Shown here: piece after piece, positions 1 to 7,707 of the stretch | Numbering within the stretch: the stretch's first letter is position 1 | How the letters are laid out: every line of letters begins with the position of its first letter | Position numbers and translations under genes: made by a program | DNA from: Fidelibacterota bacterium | GTDB taxonomy: Bacteria; Fidelibacterota; Marinisomatia; Marinisomatales; UBA1611 | Assembly (NCBI GenBank): GCA_002718655.1 | Contig: PBFM01000001.1 | Span: 19,784 to 54,526 of the forward strand | Direction of reading: 5' to 3' | DNA: 34,743 nt | Notes under the pieces: generated by a model | Told to the model about the DNA's origin: nothing | The model's input: only the letters and a program-made list of their open reading frames with translations | Database searches by the model: none

Positions 1-542
1 GGATAATTCATGGCCGATTTAACCTTTCTCCTGGTATCATCAAGATTCTCAAGGTACGATGATAACTGCTCTAATATCTCATTTAGATTACCGCTTACCT
101 CTCCAGCTTTCACCATTGCAACAAAAAGCGTATTAAATACACCAGGATGCCTTGAAAGAGATTCTGAAAGATTTAAACCTTTCCTGATATTGTCACTGAC
201 GGTATTAAGTACTTTTTTAAATTTTCTATGTTTTTCCTCTGCCCCAAGACTCTGTATAGCACGCTCAAGCGTAAGGCCAGCGGAGAACATTGTAGCAAGC
301 TGTCTTGTAAAAAAAACTATATTTGAGAGTGGAATTCTATTCTTTGCTTTTTCGATGGATAATTGTATCTCATCAATAAATGGTCCTAGAAAGTCAAAAG
401 TATCGTCTACTTCTTTGAGAGTTATAACCATCTGACCATTTGAAGACAACTTCTGAATTGCACTATCAAGCGAGTCAGCACGTATCTCGCCCTCCTTCCT
501 TTTTCCTTCAGAATCCTTTGTAAGATAATTAAAAACTGCCAC
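1..542 (-). CDS. pilC: Type IV pilus inner-membrane platform protein PilC/GspF, N-terminal part (3' end outside window)
   Basis: PilC is the polytopic inner-membrane platform on which the PilB and PilT motors act. About 180 codons are visible; the family is usually near 400 residues, so the rest lies beyond base 1. Reading the minus strand gives a GTG start whose G is the last base of the pilB stop (TAGTG), a one-base overlap that implies translational coupling. The start reads VAVFNYLTKDSEGKRKEGEI, typical of GspF-family N-termini. Next come the hallmark FFTRQLATMFSAGLTLERAI (about residues 70-90) and, after a GLNLSESLSRHPGVF stretch, the motif MVKAGEVSGNLNEILEQL. These are strong GspF-domain (T2SSF) signatures. 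The usual membrane segments are not yet reached. It is the last visible gene of the pilus operon. Family assignment is secure; pilC rather than gspF follows from the PilMNO/PilT context. Confidence 0.93.
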   Translation of the reverse strand, partial: MAVFNYLTKDSEGKRKEGEIRADSLDSAIQKLSSNGQMVITLKEVDDTFDFLGPFIDEIQLSIEKAKNRIPLSNIVFFTRQLATMFSAGLTLERAIQSLGAEEKHRKFKKVLNTVSDNIRKGLNLSESLSRHPGVFNTLFVAMVKAGEVSGNLNEILEQLSSYLENLDDTRRKVKSAMNY

Positions 543-2263
543 TATAGATCTTCTACGGTTGACCTCATGATTTCCTCAATCGAGGTTGTTCCATCAAGAA
601 CTCTAGCTAAGCCAGCTTCTCTTAAGGTTGTCATACCATTATCAAGCGCCGTTTGCCTTATATCATCTTCATTTGCATTATCAAAAACAAGCTTTCTCAA
701 ATCTCTTGCCATAGGTATCATTTCAAAAATAGCAAGTCTACCTTTGTAACCAGTATTGCGACAATCAGGACACCCTTTACCTTTAAAAAGTGGTCCATTT
801 ACACGGTCTTTCTCAAGGCCTACCAAGGCTAATTCCTCAGAGCTAGGTGAGTATTCTTCCTTACAGTTCGTACATATTCTTCTAACAAGCCTTTGGGCCA
901 TAACAAGATTTAAACAGGAACCGACCAAAAAAGGAGCTATTCCTATATCCAGAAGTCTTGTTATTGTTCCCGGAGCATCATTAGCATGGACTGTTGAGAA
1001 CACCAAATGACCAGTTAGTGCAAATTTTACTGCTATATCTGCTGTTTCACCATCACGTATCTCACCGATGAGTAATACATCTGGATCTTGTCTAAGAATC
1101 GACCTGAGTGTAGAACCAAATGTAAGACCAATATCTTCAAAAACTTGAACCTGATTGACACCATCAAGTTGGTATTCCACAGGGTCTTCTACAGTAGTAA
1201 TATTAGTTCTTTCACTTTTAATCTCTTTAAGAGCTGCATATAATGAGGTTGATTTTCCTGAACCAGTAGGTCCTGAGACAACAACCATACCATACGGCTG
1301 TTTTATGACTTTTTTAAAGGTACCTAAGTTTTGTCTGGGAAATCCTAGAGATGTTAGATTGAAATCAAATCCAGTTTTATCTAAGAGTCTCATTACTACT
1401 TTTTCTCCATAAACAGTAGGCAAAATTGATACACGAATATCTATGTCTTTCCCTGGAGACTTTACAGAGAATCTTCCATCCTGTGGAAGACGTTTTTCTG
1501 CAATATTTAAATTGGAAAGTATCTTGATTCTTGTTACTAAGCCACTCAATGATGCGATTGGTGGCGTCATAATGGTTTGAAGTACGCCATCTATTCTAAT
1601 CCTAACGTAAACTTGTGCCTCCATTGGTTCGATGTGAATATCTGTTGCGCGCTCTTTAATTGACTCTTGGAAAATAAGATTTACTAATTTAACTATTGGA
1701 GCATCTTCATCTGATGCCTTATCAGGTGATAGATCCACCTCCTCTTGCGACCCTTCTTCACCCGAGACAATTGTGATACTATCAATAGTCTCAGCCACTT
1801 CTGCTGTTTTTTGTATTTCACCATACACCTTGTCAAGCGCATTCTCCAATAGTGTGGGACCCGCAACAAGGATGTCAGGGTTCAAATTGGTTAACCTCTT
1901 TATTGAATCGACAGATACAACATCTTCAGGGTCTTCCATTGCAACTACGATAGTAGTTTCATTTTTACTGATTCCAAGAACACGATTCTCTCTTGCAAAA
2001 TCTTCTGGAATAAGTCCTGCAACTTCAGAGTTTGCCTCTAAAAGAATAAAATTATCAGCTTTTCTGTAACCAAGCTGCTGGCTAAAGGCAGTTGTAAAAT
2101 CATCCTCTTCAATCAAGCCCATCTCAATTAGAGTTACTCCTATCTTATCATTTGTAGTTTTTTGCTGAGCTAGAGCTTCATTGATACCGCTCTCAGTTGC
2201 CTTACCATTATTTATGAGTATCTCTCCGATTTTTGAAAATTGAGGGTTGAATTCTTGGTTCAT
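542..2263 (-). CDS. pilB: Type IV pilus extension ATPase PilB (GspE family)
   Basis: This is the cytoplasmic hexameric ATPase that powers pilin polymerisation. The 573 residues are the usual length. The N-terminus (about 10-65) has two tandem MshEN-like half-motifs, KIGEILINNG and KIGVTLIEMG, 29 residues apart; in some homologues this domain binds cyclic di-GMP. The core has Walker A GPTGSGKST (about 331-339), the Asp-box segment ITTVEDPVEY, Walker B DVLLIGEIRD (about 394-404) and the His-box segment GHLVFSTVHAND. A zinc tetracysteine site is present: CxxC at 464/467 and CxxC at 498/501, which is characteristic of PilB/GspE and absent from PilT. The start is supported by an AGAGG ribosome-binding sequence about nine bases upstream. 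It lies 33 bases after the Ig-domain lipoprotein and overlaps pilC by one base. Confidence 0.96.
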   Translation of the reverse strand: MNQEFNPQFSKIGEILINNGKATESGINEALAQQKTTNDKIGVTLIEMGLIEEDDFTTAFSQQLGYRKADNFILLEANSEVAGLIPEDFARENRVLGISKNETTIVVAMEDPEDVVSVDSIKRLTNLNPDILVAGPTLLENALDKVYGEIQKTAEVAETIDSITIVSGEEGSQEEVDLSPDKASDEDAPIVKLVNLIFQESIKERATDIHIEPMEAQVYVRIRIDGVLQTIMTPPIASLSGLVTRIKILSNLNIAEKRLPQDGRFSVKSPGKDIDIRVSILPTVYGEKVVMRLLDKTGFDFNLTSLGFPRQNLGTFKKVIKQPYGMVVVSGPTGSGKSTSLYAALKEIKSERTNITTVEDPVEYQLDGVNQVQVFEDIGLTFGSTLRSILRQDPDVLLIGEIRDGETADIAVKFALTGHLVFSTVHANDAPGTITRLLDIGIAPFLVGSCLNLVMAQRLVRRICTNCKEEYSPSSEELALVGLEKDRVNGPLFKGKGCPDCRNTGYKGRLAIFEMIPMARDLRKLVFDNANEDDIRQTALDNGMTTLREAGLARVLDGTTSIEEIMRSTVEDL

Positions 2264-2296
2264 TGTCTATACCTCTGAATTAGTTTTCTCTTTTCT

Positions 2297-4546
2297 TCAA
2301 TCACAATCATTCCCCGTTCTTACTAGAAGTATGTCTAGTGGGTCACTGGTAGTAATCTCAGGAATTAAAAGAGTTGCAGACATACTTGCTGTAAAATCAT
2401 CATAAACACAGACACCATCATCCTCATTAGCTAAGGTGCAAAGGCCGCGATCGAACTGGACAAATATCCTTGCGTATCCATCTTGATCAGTCCTGACGAC
2501 GGGCTCGCAATTTATCATTGAATATCCATCCCAGTAACCATTACCTTCTCCCTGATCAAATGTATTTTCTATACCATCATATCCCCAATCATTAAAGAAT
2601 TCTGATACTTCTGAAGTATCAATTAATCCGTCCCCATCGAGATCAAATGAATCGTGATGTTGGTTAAATGTACCCATATCCATTGTCTCAGGGTTATCAT
2701 CAGCTCCATAATCTCGCCAGCTAAAACATCCATCTCCTGCCCCTGATCCAAGAACACCTTCATCAGCCCATCCAACATTTTCATATTGCACCTCTGCCCA
2801 TCCTCCAACACCGGTTCCTGCAAAAGCAACAGGCGCATCTACCACAGGATTACCGTAGTAATCAATCACTAAAGCAGAAATCTGTATCGTTGCTATCAGA
2901 GATGGTGGAAGACTAAAATCCCAGTATGTTGCATCCGCTAATAAAGAGACCTGTCCTGGGAGGAAGAATAATGTAGCATCGCCCTGGTCTTCATTGATGA
3001 ATGATGCAACCGAGTCTCCATTAGCACCAAAAGTAAGCGCCCGAACTTGACCAATGTCTCCTATTGCATCCGTTGAATAAACAATATGCGATCTAGCAAC
3101 TCCAGGCGTTGCAGTACCGCTTAGCGTACCTTCATTGTTGGTATAGCTAACACCCTCTACAAATGCATCTATGAGAGTATCAGGGGGTAGGGGGTTAATA
3201 GACCAATATACATAGGTGGAATCCTCCACGGGATTATACCACCTGTCGTAAACAATCGCAGCGCATTCTGTTTGGTAGAAACCGCCGCCAATGGCCTCTG
3301 TGCTATTTGGATCATACTCTGCTTCTATGTAGTAAGGAGCACCTGATGCAATTATGACAGGAACTGATATACTTTCAAGAGCATCATTTAATGTATCACA
3401 AATTGATGTTTCAGTTGTATTTGTTCTTGCAATAATCCTTACTGGCCCTGGCTCAGAACCGCTATTTAAAGACACTGTTGCCACACCATTTACAGTCTCA
3501 ACATTTATTGAGGTTTGGCCTGGAGAATTCAGGTAGGTCCCTTCAAGAATTGGCTCCAATTGGAAATTAACAGTGATTGGTGTCGTCAAGAGGTTCCCAT
3601 TGTTATCATAAACCTCTGCTTTAATATCAGTAGACTCAATACCCCCACCATCCTTGACAACTACCTCACTAGGATTAGAAGCAGGTATTTCAATATAAGC
3701 ACAAGAACCAACAGCACTTTCTGTCCCAATTACTATTTGTTTTTGTACCGTTACAGTATCACCTATTTCAGGGTGATAGAACGAAGTGTTGACCAAACCT
3801 GGTCCAACATTCTCACTAAAACTATACGACTCAAAAGTTGTATTAATCCTACCAGTAGCATCTGTGTAACAGGTATCAGCGCATTCGATACTGCCATTAG
3901 CAGATTCTATGTTAAGCAATACACCTCCAAGTTCGTGACCATACGCATTTTGCAATAGAACCTCATAATCACTACTCGCGCCAAGATCTATCTGCGAACT
4001 AGCTGTTATGTTCATGGTATATGGCCAGACCTGATTTATTTTACTAAAAATAGAAAATTCAACATTGTCTATAATGTCATCAGTGTACTTTACAGTAATG
4101 ATTGCTCCTGATGATGCAGTGGTCTCAATTTTTTCAACACTGCTTGAAGGAGTAAATCTAGCATATGCGTATCCGTTCCCACCCATGTCAGGGTAACCAA
4201 ATTCTTTGAAATTTGGTACATATTTTGTAGAAGGGTCGCTTGTATCAAATGCTCCCTGAATGTCATCGTCCTTTGAAAATTGTAGCGATTTATTATTTAC
4301 ACCATTACCATCTGCATCCAAAAGCCTTGCAATAACAATCACAGAAGTGATTGCTTCAGGGTCTGATAATACCTCACCAACAATAGTTGGATTATCTGTG
4401 GATCCACTTACAAACACATATGATAATTCCAAGCTACCAGTTTCTACAGCTCCCCCTGATTCAGACGGTAGTCTATCATCACAAGAAAGTGTAAGTTGTA
4501 AAATACAAAATACTAGTAAATAACTAATTATTTTAAAGATTTTCAT
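2297..4546 (-). CDS. Ig-like (Big-type) multidomain lipoprotein with an EF-hand loop, embedded in the pilus operon
   Basis: I do not recognise a named family for this protein of about 749 residues. The start at 4546 is chosen over an in-frame start 99 bases upstream because a strong AAGGAGAT ribosome site precedes it by six bases and the product then begins with a lipoprotein signal, MKIFKIISYLLVFCILQLTL followed by SC at 21-22; the lipobox TLSC is slightly atypical. The body looks like a chain of bacterial Ig-like domains, with phrases such as NAYGHELGGVLLNI, TDATGRINTTF and DYYGNPVVDAPVAF that recall Big_1 (invasin-like) repeats. A canonical EF-hand loop, DLDGDGLIDTSE, sits at about 635-646, with several Cys residues near the C-terminus. 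It starts two bases after the secretin stop and precedes pilB, so it is probably co-expressed with the pilus machine. An outer-membrane or surface location is inferred. It could be a secretin partner, a pilus-associated adhesin, or a passenger. Confidence 0.8.
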   Translation of the reverse strand: MKIFKIISYLLVFCILQLTLSCDDRLPSESGGAVETGSLELSYVFVSGSTDNPTIVGEVLSDPEAITSVIVIARLLDADGNGVNNKSLQFSKDDDIQGAFDTSDPSTKYVPNFKEFGYPDMGGNGYAYARFTPSSSVEKIETTASSGAIITVKYTDDIIDNVEFSIFSKINQVWPYTMNITASSQIDLGASSDYEVLLQNAYGHELGGVLLNIESANGSIECADTCYTDATGRINTTFESYSFSENVGPGLVNTSFYHPEIGDTVTVQKQIVIGTESAVGSCAYIEIPASNPSEVVVKDGGGIESTDIKAEVYDNNGNLLTTPITVNFQLEPILEGTYLNSPGQTSINVETVNGVATVSLNSGSEPGPVRIIARTNTTETSICDTLNDALESISVPVIIASGAPYYIEAEYDPNSTEAIGGGFYQTECAAIVYDRWYNPVEDSTYVYWSINPLPPDTLIDAFVEGVSYTNNEGTLSGTATPGVARSHIVYSTDAIGDIGQVRALTFGANGDSVASFINEDQGDATLFFLPGQVSLLADATYWDFSLPPSLIATIQISALVIDYYGNPVVDAPVAFAGTGVGGWAEVQYENVGWADEGVLGSGAGDGCFSWRDYGADDNPETMDMGTFNQHHDSFDLDGDGLIDTSEVSEFFNDWGYDGIENTFDQGEGNGYWDGYSMINCEPVVRTDQDGYARIFVQFDRGLCTLANEDDGVCVYDDFTASMSATLLIPEITTSDPLDILLVRTGNDCD

Positions 4547-4547
4547 A

Positions 4548-6014
4548 TTAATCTCCTTGTCCTTGGGACGAATCTGATTGGTTATTTTTCTCATCATTTT
4601 TGTCATTTCCTGTATCAGATTTACTACCAGATAGATATTTCTCATTCACATATGTTTCATAGCTAGAAACATCACTGGATTTTGAAATACCAGTGTAAGC
4701 GTCAACAATTATTTTTGGTGTGATTTGTATAACAAGGTCTGTTTTCCTTTCAATGGTGCCCTTTGATGTAAACAACTTTCCAATCCAAGGTAATTTGTGA
4801 AGTATTGGCACTTTATATGTTGTTTGCTTTTTGTCATTACTAAGCAAACCACCAATTATAATGGATTGACCATCTTTTACTCTTATAGTAGTAGATGATA
4901 TTCTGCTTTTAACTCTCGGTATATTTGCATCTGGGCCAATAAATTCAAAGATAGTTGAGACCTCTGGCTCTACTTTTACTGTTATGTATCCATCCGTATT
5001 TACCGTGGGTAAAATATTGAGCTTGATACCAACCTCTTCTTTTTGAACCTGCACCTGACCACCAACACCTCCAGAACTCAAAATATAAGGAACAATATCA
5101 ACAAGCTTTATATTTGCTTCTCTACCATTTATTGTTGTCAGCCTTGAATCAGCAAGCACTTCTGCCTTATTGCTTCTTAATAACATGTCTAGTGTTAGTT
5201 CAAATGCTGTAAGTTGCCTACTAAAATATTTAGGGAGAATACCAGTCTTATCTTTTTTTGTAAGCTCGCTAAGCCTATCAAAACCCATAGTGGCTGGCAA
5301 TTGACCTAAAGTTTGATCATCAGGGACTCTAGATCCTGCACCTTCTTCAAGAGGAACGCCATTTTCAGCTAATATCGTTGAATAGCTTGACACCTTTGAC
5401 CAATCAAGTCCAAGTTGCTCTTCCCCATCTGCTGCAACCTCAATTAATCTTGTCTCCAACATGATCTGAATGGCAGGGACATCAATGGCCTTCACAACGT
5501 TAATTATCTCTGCAATTTTTTTCGGAGAGGCATTAACAAGCAATTTGTTTCCAGGGATATCAACCTGAACCTGATCGGAAATATCCTGCAATAGGTTTTT
5601 TACATCCATTGCTGCAGCATATTTTAATGTAATCACATGGGAAGTAACTCCAACTTCTTCTTTTAATTTTTTTGACTCGGCTATCAAATATGAATTGCCA
5701 ACTTTTTCATAGCTAAGGCCAACTGCTCTCACGACAAGATTAATCGCTTCATTGATTGGAACCTCATCCAAATGAATGGATACCTTATCTTGTCTGTTCA
5801 CGTTAGGGTCTGTAACAATGTTATATCCGCTTTCCTTTGCCAAAATAGCTAAAATGCTTGGTAAGAATGCATCCTCAGCATGTACTGTTATCAGCGCCTG
5901 TTCGTCCATGATTTCATTTGCTGTCGTTTGTGCAATTATAGCTTGCGTAAAAATGGACAGTGCAATGATTACGGTAAAATTTTTCCGTAAGTTCAATTTC
6001 AATTGTTTTTTCAT
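4548..6014 (-). CDS. pilQ: Type IV pilus secretin, PilQ-like (short form)
   Basis: This is the outer-membrane multimeric pore through which the pilus exits. The protein has 488 residues, much shorter than typical proteobacterial PilQ (about 650-750). A signal peptide ends near IIALSIFTQAIIAQ (about residue 29). An STN/N0-like domain follows (about 38-110, with LAILAKESGYNIVTDPNV), then one N1-type ring domain (about 125-185, HVITLKYAAAMDVKNLLQDI). The secretin core runs from about 190 to 450 and ends in the family signature VPILHKLPWIGKLF (about 400) and KTDLVIQITPKIIV. A low-complexity Ser/Asp/Asn tail follows. No AMIN peptidoglycan-binding domain is visible. It lies directly downstream of the PilP-like gene in standard pilMNOPQ order, and its stop is two bases before the lipoprotein start. 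Confidence 0.93.
   Translation of the reverse strand: MKKQLKLNLRKNFTVIIALSIFTQAIIAQTTANEIMDEQALITVHAEDAFLPSILAILAKESGYNIVTDPNVNRQDKVSIHLDEVPINEAINLVVRAVGLSYEKVGNSYLIAESKKLKEEVGVTSHVITLKYAAAMDVKNLLQDISDQVQVDIPGNKLLVNASPKKIAEIINVVKAIDVPAIQIMLETRLIEVAADGEEQLGLDWSKVSSYSTILAENGVPLEEGAGSRVPDDQTLGQLPATMGFDRLSELTKKDKTGILPKYFSRQLTAFELTLDMLLRSNKAEVLADSRLTTINGREANIKLVDIVPYILSSGGVGGQVQVQKEEVGIKLNILPTVNTDGYITVKVEPEVSTIFEFIGPDANIPRVKSRISSTTIRVKDGQSIIIGGLLSNDKKQTTYKVPILHKLPWIGKLFTSKGTIERKTDLVIQITPKIIVDAYTGISKSSDVSSYETYVNEKYLSGSKSDTGNDKNDEKNNQSDSSQGQGD
4551..4558 (-). promoter_or_regulatory. Strong ribosome-binding site deciding the lipoprotein start
   Basis: On the minus strand the sequence reads AAGGAGAT, then TAAT, then ATG at 4546-4544. 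The site lies inside the last codons of the secretin gene (stop TAA at 4550-4548). It is a near-perfect Shine-Dalgarno match and is the reason for placing the lipoprotein start here rather than at the longer frame beginning at 4645. Confidence 0.8.
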
Positions 6015-6032
6015 AATTTAATCCTGAATATC

Positions 6033-6533
6033 CTATGTTGCAGGTTCATACCCCGGTGCCGGGTAGGCTTTCTTACCATTTTCTGTTCTTATGATAACTT
6101 GAGTTCCATCGATGTCCTCAATGATACCTATCTCAGGCAAAACATCTCCCTTAGAGACAGTAAATACCTTTCCCCTAAAATCAATCTGAGCCTGAAAATG
6201 GTCATCTCTTTGGTAAACTAAGGCCACTCTAACCGCATTTCTATTACGCTTAATTCTTCTTCCTGTGCCATCAGCAAGCGAGAGTACATTTGTCAAGAGC
6301 ATTGGTGTATTTTTTATTTCAAATTCAAATTTACTTCTATCTTCAAGTCTATCCTCAAGGTAGGATATGATGTTCTCAAGTTCTTTGTCAGTACCAAATT
6401 GCAAATCAGCTGCCGCTTGCTTTAATCGGTTATATTTTTTGTTCATAGGTAAAAGTTTAAAACTTGTTGCAATTAATGAGACTATCGTAAAGCCTACTAA
6501 TAGGTTCCAGATGGTTATTGACCTATCACTCAT
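6033..6533 (-). CDS. PilP-like alignment-complex protein with a transmembrane anchor
   Basis: The 166-residue protein sits exactly where pilP is expected, between pilO and pilQ. It has an N-terminal membrane segment (about 6-28, ITIWNLLVGFTIVSLIATSF), a helical, charged linker (30-75) and a C-terminal small beta domain, with VFTVSKGDVLPEIGIIEDI then TQVIIRTENGKKAY. That matches the GspC/PilP homology-region pattern of 'V.KGD....G.I..I....V.I'. Classical PilP is an inner-membrane lipoprotein, but there is no lipobox cysteine here, so anchoring appears to be by a helix, as in GspC. Its likely role is to link the PilN/PilO complex to the secretin. The start overlaps the pilO stop by four bases (ATGA). 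Sequence similarity to PilP is weak; position and fold pattern carry the assignment. Confidence 0.72.
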   Translation of the reverse strand: MSDRSITIWNLLVGFTIVSLIATSFKLLPMNKKYNRLKQAAADLQFGTDKELENIISYLEDRLEDRSKFEFEIKNTPMLLTNVLSLADGTGRRIKRNRNAVRVALVYQRDDHFQAQIDFRGKVFTVSKGDVLPEIGIIEDIDGTQVIIRTENGKKAYPAPGYEPAT

Positions 6534-7105
6534 GATGTAATCTTATTTTTTGATTTTACAAGAGTAATGGTAGAAAGGTTTACTATGAATTCTTGATAAA
6601 GCAATTTGTCTTCCTCCGTATTTGCCTTGATTCTTTCAATTCCGTTCTTTACTTCGAATTCATCTATGGTAATCAATCTTGGTGAGCGCTCTATTTCAGC
6701 AAGGAACTTTCCAAACTGATCGAAGGAACACTCTAGAGTTATTATGTAAGGTGCTTTTAAATAATTGATTTTATCTAAACGCGGCTTTGGTTTTATTCCA
6801 AGCAGTTTGATGTCAAGATCCTCTAACATGTCTGTTAGGTTATTTAAGAATGGTAGACTGGCATCATCAGCTAATGAATCTGCCTTGGAAAGTGCTAAAT
6901 TCTCTTGAAATAAGGTAAAAACCCGGTCTAATTGACTTGCTAGAATTTGAGCACTAATTAGGTTCTCATTTAGTTCTTGCTGCTCTTGCTCTAAAACTTT
7001 TATTTCAAATGGCTTATCACCAATGAAAAAAGATGCGCTCAGCCAATAAGATGCGGTAAGGCCTAAAAGACAAGCCAGCAATATCAGATTCCTTTTTTCA
7101 ACCAT
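6530..7105 (-). CDS. pilO: Type IV pilus alignment protein PilO
   Basis: This is an inner-membrane component that pairs with PilN to align the platform with the secretin. The 191 residues match the family size. An N-terminal membrane helix (about 6-28, LILLACLLGLTASYW) is followed by a periplasmic coiled-coil stretch (about 36-72) rich in Glu and Gln. The C-terminal ferredoxin-like domain includes FLNNLTDMLEDLDIKLLGI, the PilO-like phrase YIITLECSFDQFGKFLAEIE and RLITIDEFEV. It lies eight bases downstream of pilN and overlaps the PilP-like gene by four bases. Assignment rests on architecture, motif pattern and synteny. Confidence 0.9.
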   Translation of the reverse strand: MVEKRNLILLACLLGLTASYWLSASFFIGDKPFEIKVLEQEQQELNENLISAQILASQLDRVFTLFQENLALSKADSLADDASLPFLNNLTDMLEDLDIKLLGIKPKPRLDKINYLKAPYIITLECSFDQFGKFLAEIERSPRLITIDEFEVKNGIERIKANTEEDKLLYQEFIVNLSTITLVKSKNKITS

Positions 7106-7113
7106 TCTTCATA

Positions 7114-7707
7114 TCAAGAAAACCTCTTGCCTCTATTCTTTTTTGAAGTCGCCTCAATTGTAAACCTTACGATTTCTTGACCTCTTATGCTAATTTTATT
7201 ATGCCCATCAAATTTTATCTTGCTGAAATTATCAGAAAATTCTTTATTTTTTCTAAGTGTTTGGACATACTCCTCTATTATCTCAAAATCATTCCTATCT
7301 TCGAATGTTAGTGCAATACCATTGATGATTAACTTTTTTCTCTTGAATCTTAGACCAGTAATCGCTATGTCGTCTGGGGTCAGCACTCCCATTTTCTCTA
7401 GATTGTGTGCCCATAAAAATCTTTCCTGCTCTAACTCTGCAAAAGATAGAATGTCCTCTTTTGATAAGTTCTTACCTTTGGATTTCAAATTGTTTATTTC
7501 AGTCTTTAACCTAGATATCTCTTTTTTCTTTTTATCTATGATATCATCATAGCCATAGCTTATCATCCATACTCTAGCATTAACTCCCAACAACAAAACC
7601 AAGAGTAAACTAAAGATGGTCCACCGAGCCTGCTCACGTACCCTGGCCTGCTTTGTTTCAGCGCTCTCAGCTTTATTGAGGTTAATTACTATATATTGTT
7701 TATCCAA
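7114..7707 (-). CDS. pilN: Type IV pilus alignment protein PilN
   Basis: This bitopic inner-membrane protein binds PilM through its cytoplasmic N-terminus and PilO in the periplasm. The 197 residues start MDKQYIVINLNKAE; the 'INLN' motif is the conserved PilM-binding segment of PilN. A membrane helix spans about 28-49 (WTIFSLLLVLLLGVN). A Lys-rich coiled coil (about 53-82) follows, then a ferredoxin-like periplasmic region including GVLTPDDIAITGLRFKRKKL. The start lies within pilM (eight-base overlap), implying coupled translation of the two partners. The C-terminus is basic (SKKNRGKRFS). Confidence 0.92.
   Translation of the reverse strand: MDKQYIVINLNKAESAETKQARVREQARWTIFSLLLVLLLGVNARVWMISYGYDDIIDKKKKEISRLKTEINNLKSKGKNLSKEDILSFAELEQERFLWAHNLEKMGVLTPDDIAITGLRFKRKKLIINGIALTFEDRNDFEIIEEYVQTLRKNKEFSDNFSKIKFDGHNKISIRGQEIVRFTIEATSKKNRGKRFS

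Noticed and set aside
10-435. Plus-strand ORF of 141 codons at the left edge
   Set aside because: It is antisense to the PilC/GspF reading frame, which has clear family motifs. The Ser/Phe-rich translation is typical of a shadow frame.
3515-3958. Plus-strand ORF of 147 codons opposite the Ig-domain lipoprotein
   Set aside because: It has no recognisable domain or ribosome site and lies wholly antisense to a convincing exported protein.
4547-4645. Extended N-terminus for the Ig-domain lipoprotein starting at 4645
   Set aside because: It would add 33 charged residues before a clear lipoprotein signal and overlap the secretin by 98 bases. The ATG at 4546 has a near-perfect ribosome site.
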